From positions 496,001 through 560,000 of the forward strand of contig JAKSGN010000003.1 of the NCBI GenBank assembly GCA_024180945.1: a stretch of DNA of 64,000 bases. The letters are read 5' to 3'. This document shows, in pieces, positions 42,512 to 52,604 of the stretch; position 1 is the first letter of the stretch; every line of letters starts with the position of its first letter. The DNA comes from Macrophomina tecta (Eukaryota > Ascomycota > Dothideomycetes > Botryosphaeriales > Botryosphaeriaceae). Under the pieces are notes generated by a model. It saw only the letters and a list, made by a program, of their open reading frames with translations, had not been told where the DNA came from and ran no database searches. Both the position numbers and the translations under genes were made by a program.

Positions 42512-44718
42512 TTAGATGATTCTAATTTGTCTATAATACGTTCGGCTGAAAAGATCGATAGCGCCTTCTGAGCGATCAAAATTCTCCGAACACTCAAATA
42601 CTCCTGCCCTTATATAATCCTCTTTACATCCATGCGGTAGGAGAACGAGACCGTAGTGCATATGCGATCTCTTTGCAATGAGTAACACGGAGAGGTCTCT
42701 AAGAGGGCCTTGATCCAACCTGACCGTTCCGTCAGATGGCACGAATGCCTCAGAGTCGAAGACAAAATCCAAGAATAATTTGAACTGATACTTCTTCTTG
42801 GCACTCATAGCGGTAAAACCAACACTCGATTGGTCCTCGTATGCGTTTACGATACGTATGCCATGATCTTTCAGGCAGATCACCTTGGCGGACAAAAGAA
42901 CAAAGCCTTCCTTCACGCATCCATAAGGATTCTGCCCGTCGACAGTTGCCTCCGCATGAATGCATTGACACTGAGGTTGAAGAGGTAAGGAGCCATGACT
43001 CCGATGCACCTCCCAAACGATGGGCTCAGAATGACATGCCCAACTCCACGACGGCGGACCCTTGGCTTGTTCAGAATGACTTTGCGCATACGCGTAAAAG
43101 GTTTGCTTGACAGGGTCTGCCATCTTCCACAAGAGTGCATTAGGGAGGTCTGAACGCCAAATTCCAGCGAGATACTGGTCATCCGTGACTTCATGCACCA
43201 TGCCGGACATCGCTGGTAATCGGTCTCTCTGGTATGTTAGCGTTCTAGTGGAAAAGGCTTCCACCGAATAGTACCATTTCGGCAATGAGGACTGTTGGTC
43301 CCACTTTGGAAACCCCGTCTCGATCGAGATATAATCTGGTCCTATCTCAAAATAGTTTCCATCCTCGTATTCTTCATACTCGCTGCAGGAGAAATAAACC
43401 TGTTGTGCACCAAAAAGCAGCGATTTTGGCGAGAGTTGGTGCTCTTGGAAGGTCCATCCACGAGCTGCCCACGGGGAATGTTTCCGCTCCGTGTAGAGGT
43501 CCGGGAGCTGATACTCGTCAAATATGCGTATGGTTAATGATCCGGTGATTTCTGGATTGAGCGACGATGCGAATGGGATTTCCACCGCGGGGGACCACGA
43601 TCGGTCCAGGAAACCGCTGTGGCAAGAGTCACCTCTGAGAGCACAGAAAGTGACGTAGGAATTTGAGTAGATGCTCGCCATTTGTGCGGATTCTTTTTCC
43701 CAGTCACTCGGACTGTCTTGAATAATGCAAAGAGAGTCAATCCATACGTAACGGATTTTTAGGCTTCTCGCGAGGTGGATTGAATCTTGCACAGTTCTTG
43801 GAAGGTCATAGAGGGGCATCGCGTGGCAGTTATTCTCTAGCGACTTTGTTTCTGTCTTAAATGGTGGGGGGTTTTGGTGTGGAGAACCCCAACAATAACT
43901 CAAGGCAGCATATTTGACGTATCCGTGACTTGTCAGTCCTAAGGACGACAGATCAGACTGCTGCGAAGTGTGAATCAGACGTGGCTCTTGTGAAGCTTCC
44001 TGGTTACCGACGTCGATTAGCCTTGTGGGTACGAAGCCAGCCGTGGGCTGAGCAAAGCGATGATCGTACTCGTCGATCAATTCTTGGATCCTGCGCAGAC
44101 TACGTTCAGACGTGACAGACTTGTCGACCGGCCTCCGGGTATTCTTAAGCCAGGAAGCACACGGACCTACTGGGTGTTAACCGTGGAAGACAACAGAAGT
44201 GAAAAAGGTTACATACCAGGTTCGACCTCTATAGAAAAAGACTGTAAGATCTCATCGTCCTCCTTTTCAGTCCCCGGAAAGTCGACTGATACGTGAAGGT
44301 AGCTTAAAGCATGCCCTCCTGGAAAGGAATATTTGCGCCGGGCATAAGCTGGTGGATCTTTGTATTTCTCCGATTCGTAGTACAAATTGCTTATGACAAC
44401 TTTGATTGGTTCGTGCGCTGGATCTTGGAACGGCTCCCTTTCCAAGAGGTTTCGTATGGATTCCATCAACAACCAGCAAAATTGGCAGCCTCCAACTGCA
44501 GATCTCTGAAGACCTGGCAGATTCGGAAGTGTATCTTCTCGCTTGTAATCAAGATCGATTGTGGGAGGCAAATCAAGGTATTCTCCACCTCTGCTAAATT
44601 TGACTTGGCCTCCCACTCCCCGGTCGTTGATCAAGAGAACGTTGCAGAATTCGCATAAACCCCCGTTCCGACCGTATTTTGGTGGGACTGTGGTTCGCGA
44701 GACAGTTTCCATTAGCAT
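42512..44718 (-). CDS. HET-domain (heterokaryon incompatibility) protein
   Basis: Two exons, 44718-44217 and 44169-42512, join in phase across a 47-nt intron (GTATGT donor, CCCAG acceptor) to give 719 residues. The N-terminal part has paired cysteines (GLCEFCNVLLINDRG, VGGCQFCWLLMESIR), as often seen before the HET domain. HET motifs follow in exon 2: YAALSYCWGSPHQNPPP, RYVWIDSLCIIQDSPSDWE, ASIYSNSYVTFCAL and WAARGWTFQEHQLSPKSLLF. The C-terminal 300 residues are the usual variable part, with GPPSWSWACHSEP. Unlike the HET gene at 34830, no break is seen. These proteins restrict fusion between genetically different individuals; which partner this one recognises cannot be told. It sits 370 bp from an intact transposon. 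Confidence 0.9.
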
Positions 44719-45084
44719 AAAAGGTGCCCAGACTCGATTGGATTGGATTTAGGCCTAGGTCAGGGTCGTTTTGATGTCCAAAGTTAGGAAATGCAGATGT
44801 GAAGCTTTGAGGACGAGAAACACAGAGGAAGACGGCAAGAAACAATCCCGATATTATGAAGGAAAAAGGCTACCTTTTATCCGTTCGACGCGGGGTAGAT
44901 AAAAGATTGTCGCCTGTGCCTCGGTGCACTAGCTGTTAGTAGGACGTTTGCCGGCTGTGCCGCAAGAGGAGCGCGGCAATTAATTTCGCACAGTGGCTAT
45001 GGACAGATAATTGGGCGCTGACATAAGTACCTTCTGATATTACATTCTTAAAGGGGAGGTAAAAGAGACCGCAATAAGTATGTA
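44719..45084. other. HET gene promoter and transposon left flank
   Basis: About 0.37 kb without a gene. The TA at 45083-45084 is the left copy of the transposon target duplication. Confidence 0.5.
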
Positions 45085-45146
45085 ACGTGTTTCACCACTC
45101 AGTGGGCCACACCAGTCAGTGGGCCACCCCACCAACACCAAAACGC
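45085..45146 (+). repeat. Left terminal inverted repeat, 62 bp
   Basis: Begins ACGTGTTTCACCACTC. It contains two direct copies of TCAGTGGGCCAC (45099-45110 and 45116-45127), 17 bases apart, which are likely transposase binding sites. Identical in reverse complement to 46856-46917. Confidence 0.95.
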
Positions 45147-45165
45147 GTCCTCGTGCAAATCAACA

Positions 45166-46791
45166 ATGACATCAACACAGAACCTCGAATCACCCCAGAA
45201 AGAGGGCAGACTACTCCTTGCTAAGCATGCTGTTCAAAACGATCGAGTTTCGAGCATTCGCAAGGCTGCAACATCGTACGATATACCTCGAACTACTCTC
45301 CAACGTCGTCTTGATGGAACGGCCTCACAAAGCGCGTCTAATTCGCAAAAACGAAAGCTACAGCCGTCCGAGGAAAAGGCTTTGGTTGAGTGGATCCTAA
45401 GCCTCGATCGGCGAGGATTCCCTCCCCAGATTATCGATGTACGAAGGATGGCGGACTGTTTACTGGCAGCGCGCGGCCATAATCCTCCACCTCAGCCAGT
45501 CGGCAAGAATTGGACATCTCGGTTTATCAACAACCAGCCTAAGCTTAAAACGAAATGGAATCGAAAGTTCCATTCACAACGCGCCAAATGCGAGGATCCA
45601 GACACAATTAACGCGTGGTTTACGCGTGTTCAAGAGACGCGTCAGTTGTACGGCATTCTCGATGACGACGTCTACAATTTTGACGAGACAGGATTTATGA
45701 TGGGTGTAGTTGCGACATCTAAGGTTGTTACAAGCTCCGATACGATCGGCCGAGCAGTTGTCGTACAGCCAGGAAACCGTGAGTGGACAACGGCGATCGA
45801 GGGTATCAACGCGTCCGGCTGGGCGATTCCGCCGTTCATCATCCTCGCCGGAAAGGTCCACCAGTCAAACTGGTATCGAGGACTGCCGGCTGACTGGGTA
45901 ATTGCTGTAAGCAGCAATGGCTGGACGACTGACCAGCTCGGATTTGAATGGATCAAGCACTTCAATACGCACACAGAGTCCTGTACAAAGGGAGCCTACC
46001 GTCTACTCTTCCTCGACGGCCACAGCAGCCATGCAACACCTGAATTTGACCAATACTGCATTTCAAACAACATTATCGCGCTCTGCATGCCTGCGCATAC
46101 ATCGCACCTTCTCCAGCCGCTTGATGTAAGCTGCTTCTCCCCTCTTAAGCGCTTGTACGGTCAGGAGGTTCAAGAAAGCGTCCGCCAAGGAATCCACCAT
46201 ATCGACAAAGATGACTTTCTCGCAATATACTCGAGGGTGCGCCCATCAGTATTTACGAGTCAAAACATTAGAAGTGGATTTCAAGCCACGGGGCTTATAC
46301 CGTGCAACCCACAACGCGTCTTATCGTCGCTTACCGTCACCAAAACACCCTCTCCACCAGCTACAGCTAATGGACACGCACCTCAGTGGACGTCGGAAAC
46401 ACCTCATACTCTAACCCAGCTAGAGCAACAGGCTCGGCTTATACGGGATCTTATTCAACGCCAATCGCAGAGCCCGACAAGCCAGGCATTTAGTCAACTT
46501 GTGAAGGGATGTCAGATGGCGATGAATTCAGCTGTGATACTTGCAAAGGAGAATTCGGAGCTTCGCGCGACTAACCAACGGCGAAAACAGAAGCAGCAAT
46601 ACCGGCGAAGATATATTGCACAGGGAGGCGCTCTGCAGGCTCAGCAGGGGCAGTTCTTAGTTCACGGGATAGGAAATGGGGAACAAGAGGCTGATCAACG
46701 GGAGGCGACGGCTGTACGGCAACGCGCGCCACCGACGTGCAGCAATTGTCATTTACAAGGCCACACGATTCGCCGATGTCCTAATAACTAG
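45166..46791 (+). CDS. Fot1/pogo-type transposase
   Basis: A 541-residue protein in one exon that cuts and rejoins the element at TA sites. Order of parts: an N-terminal psq-type helix-turn-helix (SSIRKAATSYDIPRTTLQRR, residues 29-48), a CENP-B-like DNA-binding half (EEKALVEWILSLDRRGFPP, then KNWTSRFINNQPKL), and the DDE_1 catalytic core. The likely acidic triad is Asp173 (NFDETGFMMG), Asp284 (LFLDGHSSHA) and Asp320 (LLQPLDVSCFSPLK). A basic stretch (QRRKQKQQYRRRY) follows. The protein ends in a CCHC zinc knuckle, Cys-x2-Cys-x4-His-x4-Cys (CSNCHLQGHTIRRCPN). The start codon lies 19 bases inside the left terminal repeat. All expected catalytic residues are present. Confidence 0.95.
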   Translation: MTSTQNLESPQKEGRLLLAKHAVQNDRVSSIRKAATSYDIPRTTLQRRLDGTASQSASNSQKRKLQPSEEKALVEWILSLDRRGFPPQIIDVRRMADCLLAARGHNPPPQPVGKNWTSRFINNQPKLKTKWNRKFHSQRAKCEDPDTINAWFTRVQETRQLYGILDDDVYNFDETGFMMGVVATSKVVTSSDTIGRAVVVQPGNREWTTAIEGINASGWAIPPFIILAGKVHQSNWYRGLPADWVIAVSSNGWTTDQLGFEWIKHFNTHTESCTKGAYRLLFLDGHSSHATPEFDQYCISNNIIALCMPAHTSHLLQPLDVSCFSPLKRLYGQEVQESVRQGIHHIDKDDFLAIYSRVRPSVFTSQNIRSGFQATGLIPCNPQRVLSSLTVTKTPSPPATANGHAPQWTSETPHTLTQLEQQARLIRDLIQRQSQSPTSQAFSQLVKGCQMAMNSAVILAKENSELRATNQRRKQKQQYRRRYIAQGGALQAQQGQFLVHGIGNGEQEADQREATAVRQRAPPTCSNCHLQGHTIRRCPNN

Positions 46792-46855
46792 AGAGTGGTC
46801 AGATAGGGATTTTGATTAAATTAAAGGCGTTATGGTGAAATAACTGTACTAATAA

Positions 46856-46917
46856 GCGTTTTGGTGTTGGTGGGGTGGCCCACTGACTGGTGTGGCCCAC
46901 TGAGTGGTGAAACACGT
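46856..46917 (-). repeat. Right terminal inverted repeat, 62 bp
   Basis: Exact reverse complement of the left repeat, including the two internal 12-base copies. Followed by TA at 46918-46919. Confidence 0.95.
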
Positions 46918-46919
46918 TA

Positions 46920-47253
46920 ATGGTTTTACGGTTTTTTTTTTTCTTACTCAGAAATGTTAACATTACAGGTCGTAGGGGTTTAAAACTTGGCACATAGGAG
47001 AGAGAAAAAAAGCCTCACACAATGGCGTCACATACCTCCAGAAATGGATACAGTCTTCCCTGAAACCTGCGTTGAGCTGTAATGTTCTGGATTGTGTTAC
47101 TGGCCCACTCGGCCTTCCTCTTCCTCGCTCGCATCGTCCTCCTCTTTGCCTACTGGCCTATACGCCTCCTCCCCTACTGTGAGGCCCCCACCGGATAACA
47201 ACGAATGGTTAGGCTTACTATATATAGCTTCCTCTATAGCAAGAGAATAAGCG
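46920..47253. other. Right flank of the transposon, no gene
   Basis: About 0.33 kb with a T-run near 46932-46941 and no supported feature. Confidence 0.45.
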
Positions 47254-47816
47254 ATGCCTCCTAAGCCGCCCTTCTCTAATACCAAACTAATTCTTGCCTT
47301 TATTACTAACTACACTATTAGTGCATACTTTCTAATAGGTCATCTACCCACTCGCTCTTCCTGCGTGGCACAGCTTGGCCTCCTTACGCTGCTTTCAAAA
47401 CCGCTTGCAAACTCCCTGGGTACGGAGGTGACGATATTCGGCGAGTCCGCCGGCGCCTTCTCCGCTGGGACACCCATCTTGACCTGCGCCGAACCATCTG
47501 GACCCGTCATTCTGCGCCATCATCGCTGGGAGTCTCTAGTACTCGAAGAGCGGCGGCATCCTGCTACCCGAAACTCCGGCGCTCGCGTTTGAAAGGAGAG
47601 AGTTTGCCAAGGCATCACTGACCGTTAGAACAACCACTAACGACGGCGCCACCACAGTGAGCAGCCCTGGCCCCGCCTCAAACGACATAAACGAGCTCCC
47701 TAACCTCTTGGCCGGCATCGTGGGCAGTCTGGGCATTGTGTCGAACGTGACCGTAACGATGCTGTTTGAACTTACGAGAAAGAACATCCGGCTCTTGAAT
47801 ACCCATTACTGGTGAT
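47254..47816 (+). pseudogene. Relic with a carboxylesterase nucleophile-elbow motif
   Basis: One frame (47254-47592) encodes SLGTEVTIFGESAGAFSAG near 47410-47470, matching the type-B carboxylesterase elbow in which the Ser of GESAG is the nucleophile. The expected oxyanion-loop region upstream and acid/His regions downstream are absent. A second frame begins about 47555 and stays open to the stop at 47816 (SGGILLPETPALAFERREFA, then LLAGIVGSLGIVSNV, ending LLNTHYW); its origin is not recognised. The two frames may come from different genes, so this looks like a junction of decayed fragments beside the transposon. Confidence 0.45.
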
Positions 47817-47849
47817 GTGCAATGGAGATACTGGGGTGAGTTAAGCTGT

Positions 47850-50045
47850 TCAGTTATCTTCAAAACCGAGTGCTTCTGCTGAGAATGGATCAAGGAACCA
47901 GCTCTCGGGCGGCAATTCCAACATAGCCTCCAACTGCTTGTAGTGAAGTGTATCTGCGGTGGCGAGTGGGTCCGCGCACTGGTCCTCTCTGTCCTGGAGT
48001 GAGCCCAGTACAGAAGCGGCCACTTCTGCGTGTTCCTGGGGAGAACGAGCACTATAAGGTCCTGTAACCGAAGCTGTGGTTTGTAAAGGCTCTGGATCAA
48101 GATGACTAGGCAAGTGACCTTCCTCGGAGAATTGTTGGAAACGAGCAAGGAACGACTCGAGCAGTAGGTGGAACTTTTGGTTTGGGTAAGCCTTGAGGAG
48201 AGCGGAGATATTCCGGGCTAAGTCGACCAGGCGTCGCTGTTGTGTTATCCCTGAATGAGTTTTGGAAAGCGTGAGCGCCAAACAAGCTGTGCACCACTTC
48301 AGCATCTAGACTGATCCTGAAAAAGTGCAGTTGCTTACCCGAGAATGCGACTGTCAGAGCAGAGTAGGTCGGGGAAAACTGGAGCTGCCATTTGAATGCG
48401 GTCTGATCCACGATCAGCTTCAGGTGGTCAGTTACTGCCTGTAGGGTTTCCTTGGCCATGTCACTGAAACTCGCAGCTGGCTGGGCTCGATGGATTTCTT
48501 TCTGCAACTCGCTAAGAATTGTGCAACAGACCAGTACCGTGGCATAGCTTTTTTGCACAGTGAGACTGGTTCTCTGGAAAGATGACGTGCAGTATCCGTA
48601 TTCTGTGCCACGATCGATCAATTTTCATATACTTGGCTGGCGAGCCTCAACAGGACACCCACCTTTATGCTTTAGGTCCCAGAAGCATTCCCATTTATCG
48701 AAGCGAGCTCTGGCATCTCTCATTAACGAGCTTGCTTTGAGAGGAAGACTCTTTTCTTTGCGAACTCCCTTCTGCAAACTTTCTGAACCTATTATCAGCA
48801 AAAGGAAATTGACTCAAACAGGGGGGCAACGCTCACCTCTTATTTGTACCAGCTTAATTATAGATAGGAACCGAAGATCTAGGTGGCGAAACCGGTTGCA
48901 ATTGAGAAGGTATTCAGGTTGTTTCTCTTCAAGAGAAGCAAGTTGTGGCTCTCGAGCGGTTCCGAAAGCGATCTCGCGTTCGAGATGATACAGTATCAGC
49001 CATGTACGAGCTTGTCTAGTAATTGTTGTGTTGCTGGACGGGGTTGACAAAATCTGATGTAAACCCAGGTCTTTGGCCATGTTCACCGCGTGACCGAGAG
49101 CAAACCAAGGCTTCTCCGACCATGCTGCTAGCAACAGTAGTGCCTGGACACTCTCAAGCCGCGCTGGACTACTAAACAAGCTGTCGGCAGAGAGCCGAGA
49201 CGCTTCTTCATGACATCGCTTAGAAAAGGTTTCCTGGCCACTCTCGGTTTTGCTTGCAATCAAAAGCACTGCTGTGAAAAGAAGCGTTGAGGAGCTTCGC
49301 ACACTGTCAAAAGTGTCGATGGTGGGCTCGAATAGTGGAAGATACGGATTACTACCGGCCATGTAGCTTTGGGGAGTCAGCATGCTCTCGTGACAAACGA
49401 ATGGGATGCACTCCTGGGAATTTCATACATGTTGAAGAGCTTGCGGGCTTCATCTTCTGCAATGAGTCGCTTGGTCACCACATCATCCACAGCCTCCGGC
49501 GTTAATTCCTGTCTTCTGGTCCATGGCAGCGATTGTGTATTATCCTTCTCGTTGGTGCAGATACGCGGTGTGTCGCTTGCGGCTTTGGATGGGCTGTGGC
49601 CGGGCGCCAGATCATGCACAGCGTTAACAGGTGCGTTCAGCTGCTCCGGAGAAAGACCGTTCTCTTCAATCAGGGGAGGCTCATTGAGTAATTTGCCATG
49701 AGATAGAGCATCGAAGGGGGCGTCTTCCGCCGAGATGTCTCTAGAGGCAGGCCCTTTCTGTGCTTGGGCCAGTGAAGCAACGTGACGCTTCAGCTGCTGG
49801 ATCTCTTCTCTCAAGCCTTCTTCGGCAGCCGCTTTTCGCTTCCTAGACATGTCCACCAAGTCAAATATGCAATCCAGTCCAGAGATAGAACATCTATTGC
49901 AAGGTGGCTTGCGACCTCCTTCACAACGCATCTTCAGCCTGCGGCAGAGCCGGCAGGCCTTGAAGGTCCTGGCTGGAGACATCGCTAGCTCAGCGCCGGC
50001 GCTGGGCTCGATAGATTCCTCATTGTGGTATGTGGAGCGGCTCAT
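47850..50045 (-). CDS. Zn2Cys6 fungal transcription factor
   Basis: Five exons join in phase to 645 residues: 50045-49429, 49366-48837, 48788-48663, 48602-48339 and 48250-47850. Introns are 62, 48, 60 and 88 nt with GTATGA, GTGAGC, GTGGGT and GTAAGC donors. The binuclear zinc cluster has cysteines at residues 31, 34, 41, 49, 52 and 59 (CRLCRRLKMRCEGG, PPCNRCSISGLDC), followed by a basic linker and coiled coil (RKRKAAAEEGLREEIQQLKR). A regulatory middle region follows (DEARKLFN, then NPYLPLFEPTIDTFDSVRSS, FALGHAVNMAKDLGLHQ, ARTWLILYHLEREIAFGT), as in fungal-specific trans-domain proteins. It is a nuclear DNA-binding regulator, usually recognising CGG triplets. Its start is 361 bp from the divergent transaldolase gene, a possible target; that is inference. 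The last intron choice is the least certain part. Confidence 0.88.
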
Positions 50046-50406
50046 CTGTCGAGTCTTGACGGCATGGTAACGTGATGCGGTTTACGAGCGAAGATGCTTT
50101 GGTTGGAAGAAATGGAAGACGGCCAAGGTAACAGCGTTCATCTCCGCACTCGAGGCGGCCAGGAAGAGTCAAGCGCCAGGGCTGAGCCGTCACGCAACCG
50201 CTCCGGCAAACCGGCGCCGAAAAACCACGGCCACGACATCTACCGGTGCCTCCGGCGCCGGATACTATCACGCAATACAGAACCGCAGTAACCACTATAT
50301 ATTAAGCCCAAGACCGAAAAAAATGAAGAGATGTCCCTTAATTCAATAAACAATCACTGCGACAAAGAACATCTTCAGCATATCCAAGTTCGCCTGAAAA
50401 GCAACC
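50046..50406. promoter_or_regulatory. Divergent promoter of the Zn2Cys6 regulator and transaldolase genes
   Basis: A 361-bp shared upstream region. TATATA at about 50295-50300 fits the transaldolase gene (about 110 bases before its ATG). CGG triplets, the usual half-sites of Zn2Cys6 proteins, are frequent here (CTCCGGCAAACCGGCG near 50199-50214, CCGGTGCCTCCGGCG near 50240-50254), so self- or cross-regulation is possible but not shown. Confidence 0.5.
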
Positions 50407-51445
50407 ATGTCCACCTCCACCCTCGAACAACTCCGCCAGTACACGACCATCGTGGCCGACACGGGCGACTTCAACGTTCTCTCGCTCTACAAATCCCAAG
50501 ACGCCACCACCAACCCCTCGCATATCCTGACCGCCAGCCAAAAACCCGAGTACGCCTACCTCCTCTCCGACGCGGCCGCGTACGCGCGCTCCGCCTCCAC
50601 CTCCGCCGACGAGCAGGTCGACCTGGCCCTGCAGCACCTGCTGGTCTCGTTCGGCTGCAAGATCCTGCAGCACGTGCCGGGCCGCGTGTCGACCGAGGTC
50701 GACCCCATCCACAGCTTCGACGCGGCCGCGACGATCGCCTACGCGCGCCGCCTCATCGCGCTGTACGCCGAGCGCGGTGTCGCGCCCGACCGCGTGCTCG
50801 TCAAGATCGCCAGCACCTGGGAGGGGTTCCAGGCGTGCCGCGTGCTCGAGCAGGAAGGCATCCATTGCAACCTCACGCTCCTGTTTGGCATGCCGCAGGC
50901 CGTGCTGGCGGCGGAGGTGGGCGCCACGCTGATCAGCCCGTTCGTCGGCCGCACGCTGGATTGGTGGCACAAGAACTATCCGGCTGTGGACTACTCGGGG
51001 AAGAAGGACCCGGGCGTGATTATGACCAAGGACATTTGGGAGTATTACAAGGCGAACGGCATCGAGACGGAGATCATGGGCGCGAGTATGCGGAGCATTG
51101 ACGAGTGCAAGGAGCTGGCGGGCCTGGATTTGATGACTATCAACGTCGGTCTGCTGCAGGAGCTGAAAGAGGCTGATGTGGAGATCAAGCCGGCCTTGGT
51201 CGCGGAGAAAAGTAAGTGTGGCTAGGAGGTCTCTCGTGGGATTCTGCTAACGTGGTGTTTCCTCTCACGTAGTTGTAAAGCAGAACGTTCCGCAGCCAAA
51301 ATCCTACATCAACGATGAGGTTGCGTTCAGGACGGATCTGTTCAATGACTACGCAGCACATGATAAGATGACGGATATGATGAGGCAATTTTTGAGGGAT
51401 GGCGCTGCGACCAAGGCCGCTCTCAAGACGTTGTTGCAGGCCTGA
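50407..51445 (+). CDS. Transaldolase
   Basis: An enzyme of the non-oxidative pentose phosphate pathway that transfers dihydroxyacetone from sedoheptulose 7-phosphate to glyceraldehyde 3-phosphate in the cytosol. Two exons (50407-51211 and 51273-51445) with a 61-nt intron (GTAAGT, CGTAG) give 325 residues, the usual length for TalB-type enzymes. The Schiff-base lysine is Lys133 in VLVKIASTWEG. Other signatures are STEVDPIHSFD, GIHCNLTLLFGMPQA, ISPFVGRTLDWW and EIMGASMRSIDE. The start context is CAACCATG. The gene is GC-rich at third positions, like the housekeeping genes here. Whether it is the main transaldolase or a second copy tied to the adjacent regulator cannot be told from one window. 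Confidence 0.95.
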
Positions 51446-52604
51446 AAAGCCTACGTCCGACCGAGTTGAAGGCTAATACTGTGGAGGGCATGTTGCTGCC
51501 TGCTAGAAGGGAGAGACAGAAAAGTCGTTTCTGGAATGTAGCCTCAGAGCATCCCATGGATGACCCGCTATCTTAAATACGTTGAACCTACTTACTGAGC
51601 GTGAGTCGCAGGGTAGGAAAGAATGTGGTCTGACGGAAAGGATAAGAAAGGAGATTGCTGGGGGTTGCCGCGTCGAATGAGCCTTATCCCCCGCTAAGTC
51701 AAGGAATATAGGGCACTGAAAGCCTCGTAGATGTTTCATGCCATCGCAAGGCATCCTGGGAACATCCGGTTACACCGGTATCGCGCTCCCACGATCCAGC
51801 TGAAATTGGTTCGGACAGCTCTGCAGAATGCTACGCATAAGCGAGCTTGTTTCCTGTCCGCCTTTCATCCGATGCTTACGCCTTATTAGCGCAGTGACTG
51901 ATTACATACAAGGGCCGTCGTAAGGGAAACTTTGTGAGGCGAAGTGTATAAATGAGCGGCATTTGCCTGACGTGCAACACAGAGTTATGTAGGTTTCTGC
52001 CGCTCCGTTACCTGTATCTTTGTAAGTGTGTTTCGCAACGCCCTTGGCAATTGATTTTCTCTGTCTAGCACTGATTTTATTCTTGTGAGTCGATGTGGTA
52101 TCTGGCTAGGCGGTAGACCTGGCGACAGGAAGTAGATCGTTAAGCGGAATGATTTTTCCCTCCTGGGTGCAATGTAGGAATTGAGGGCGCAGGCGTGAGC
52201 TCTGAAACAAGCGAGTCGAAATTCCCACTGATTTGCGATGCCAAGAGAAGAGCATATCGGGCCAGGAACTCACACTGTACAGGAAAGGCCTTGGTAAGGC
52301 GGCCTGTGGGAGTGACGAGAAATGCAGGACTCAGAAGGTTCAGTACTGGTATGCCGCGTAGCCGATGTGGCAGGCAAATCCTATAATTGAATCGTGACGT
52401 GTTCCTGGGCTACGCGGTGAGCAGCTATTTGTTTGTTGAAGGTATTTAGTCTGCGTGATGGAGGAGAGGCAAAGAGGCGAAGGTGCAAGGAAGGAGGTGA
52501 AGAGCTGATCCAATCTAATCTTATCGCGATCCCTGTCAAAATTTCTGGCCGACCTCTCGCCTCGCCTCCGCGATCTTACCTCCGACATCTTTACTCCCTC
52601 CAAA
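51446..52604. other. Intergenic, about 1.2 kb, no supported gene
   Basis: 3' flank of the transaldolase gene and promoter of the helicase gene. No frame with motifs. Confidence 0.5.

Larger units (their letters stand above)
45085..46917 (+). mobile_element. Complete Fot1/pogo-type DNA transposon (Tc1/mariner superfamily)
   Basis: An 1833-bp element bounded by perfect 62-bp terminal inverted repeats (45085-45146 and 46856-46917) and flanked by TA dinucleotides at 45083-45084 and 46918-46919, the expected target duplication. It carries one uninterrupted transposase gene. Perfect repeats and an open transposase without stop codons mean it is recent and shows no sign of repeat-induced mutation, in contrast to the AT-rich desert 15 kb away. 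It has the full set of parts for autonomous movement; activity itself is inference. Confidence 0.95.

Noticed and set aside
34830..44718. Interpretation as a secondary-metabolite cluster
   Set aside because: No polyketide synthase, NRPS, terpene synthase, P450 or transporter gene is present; the gene types fit allorecognition instead.
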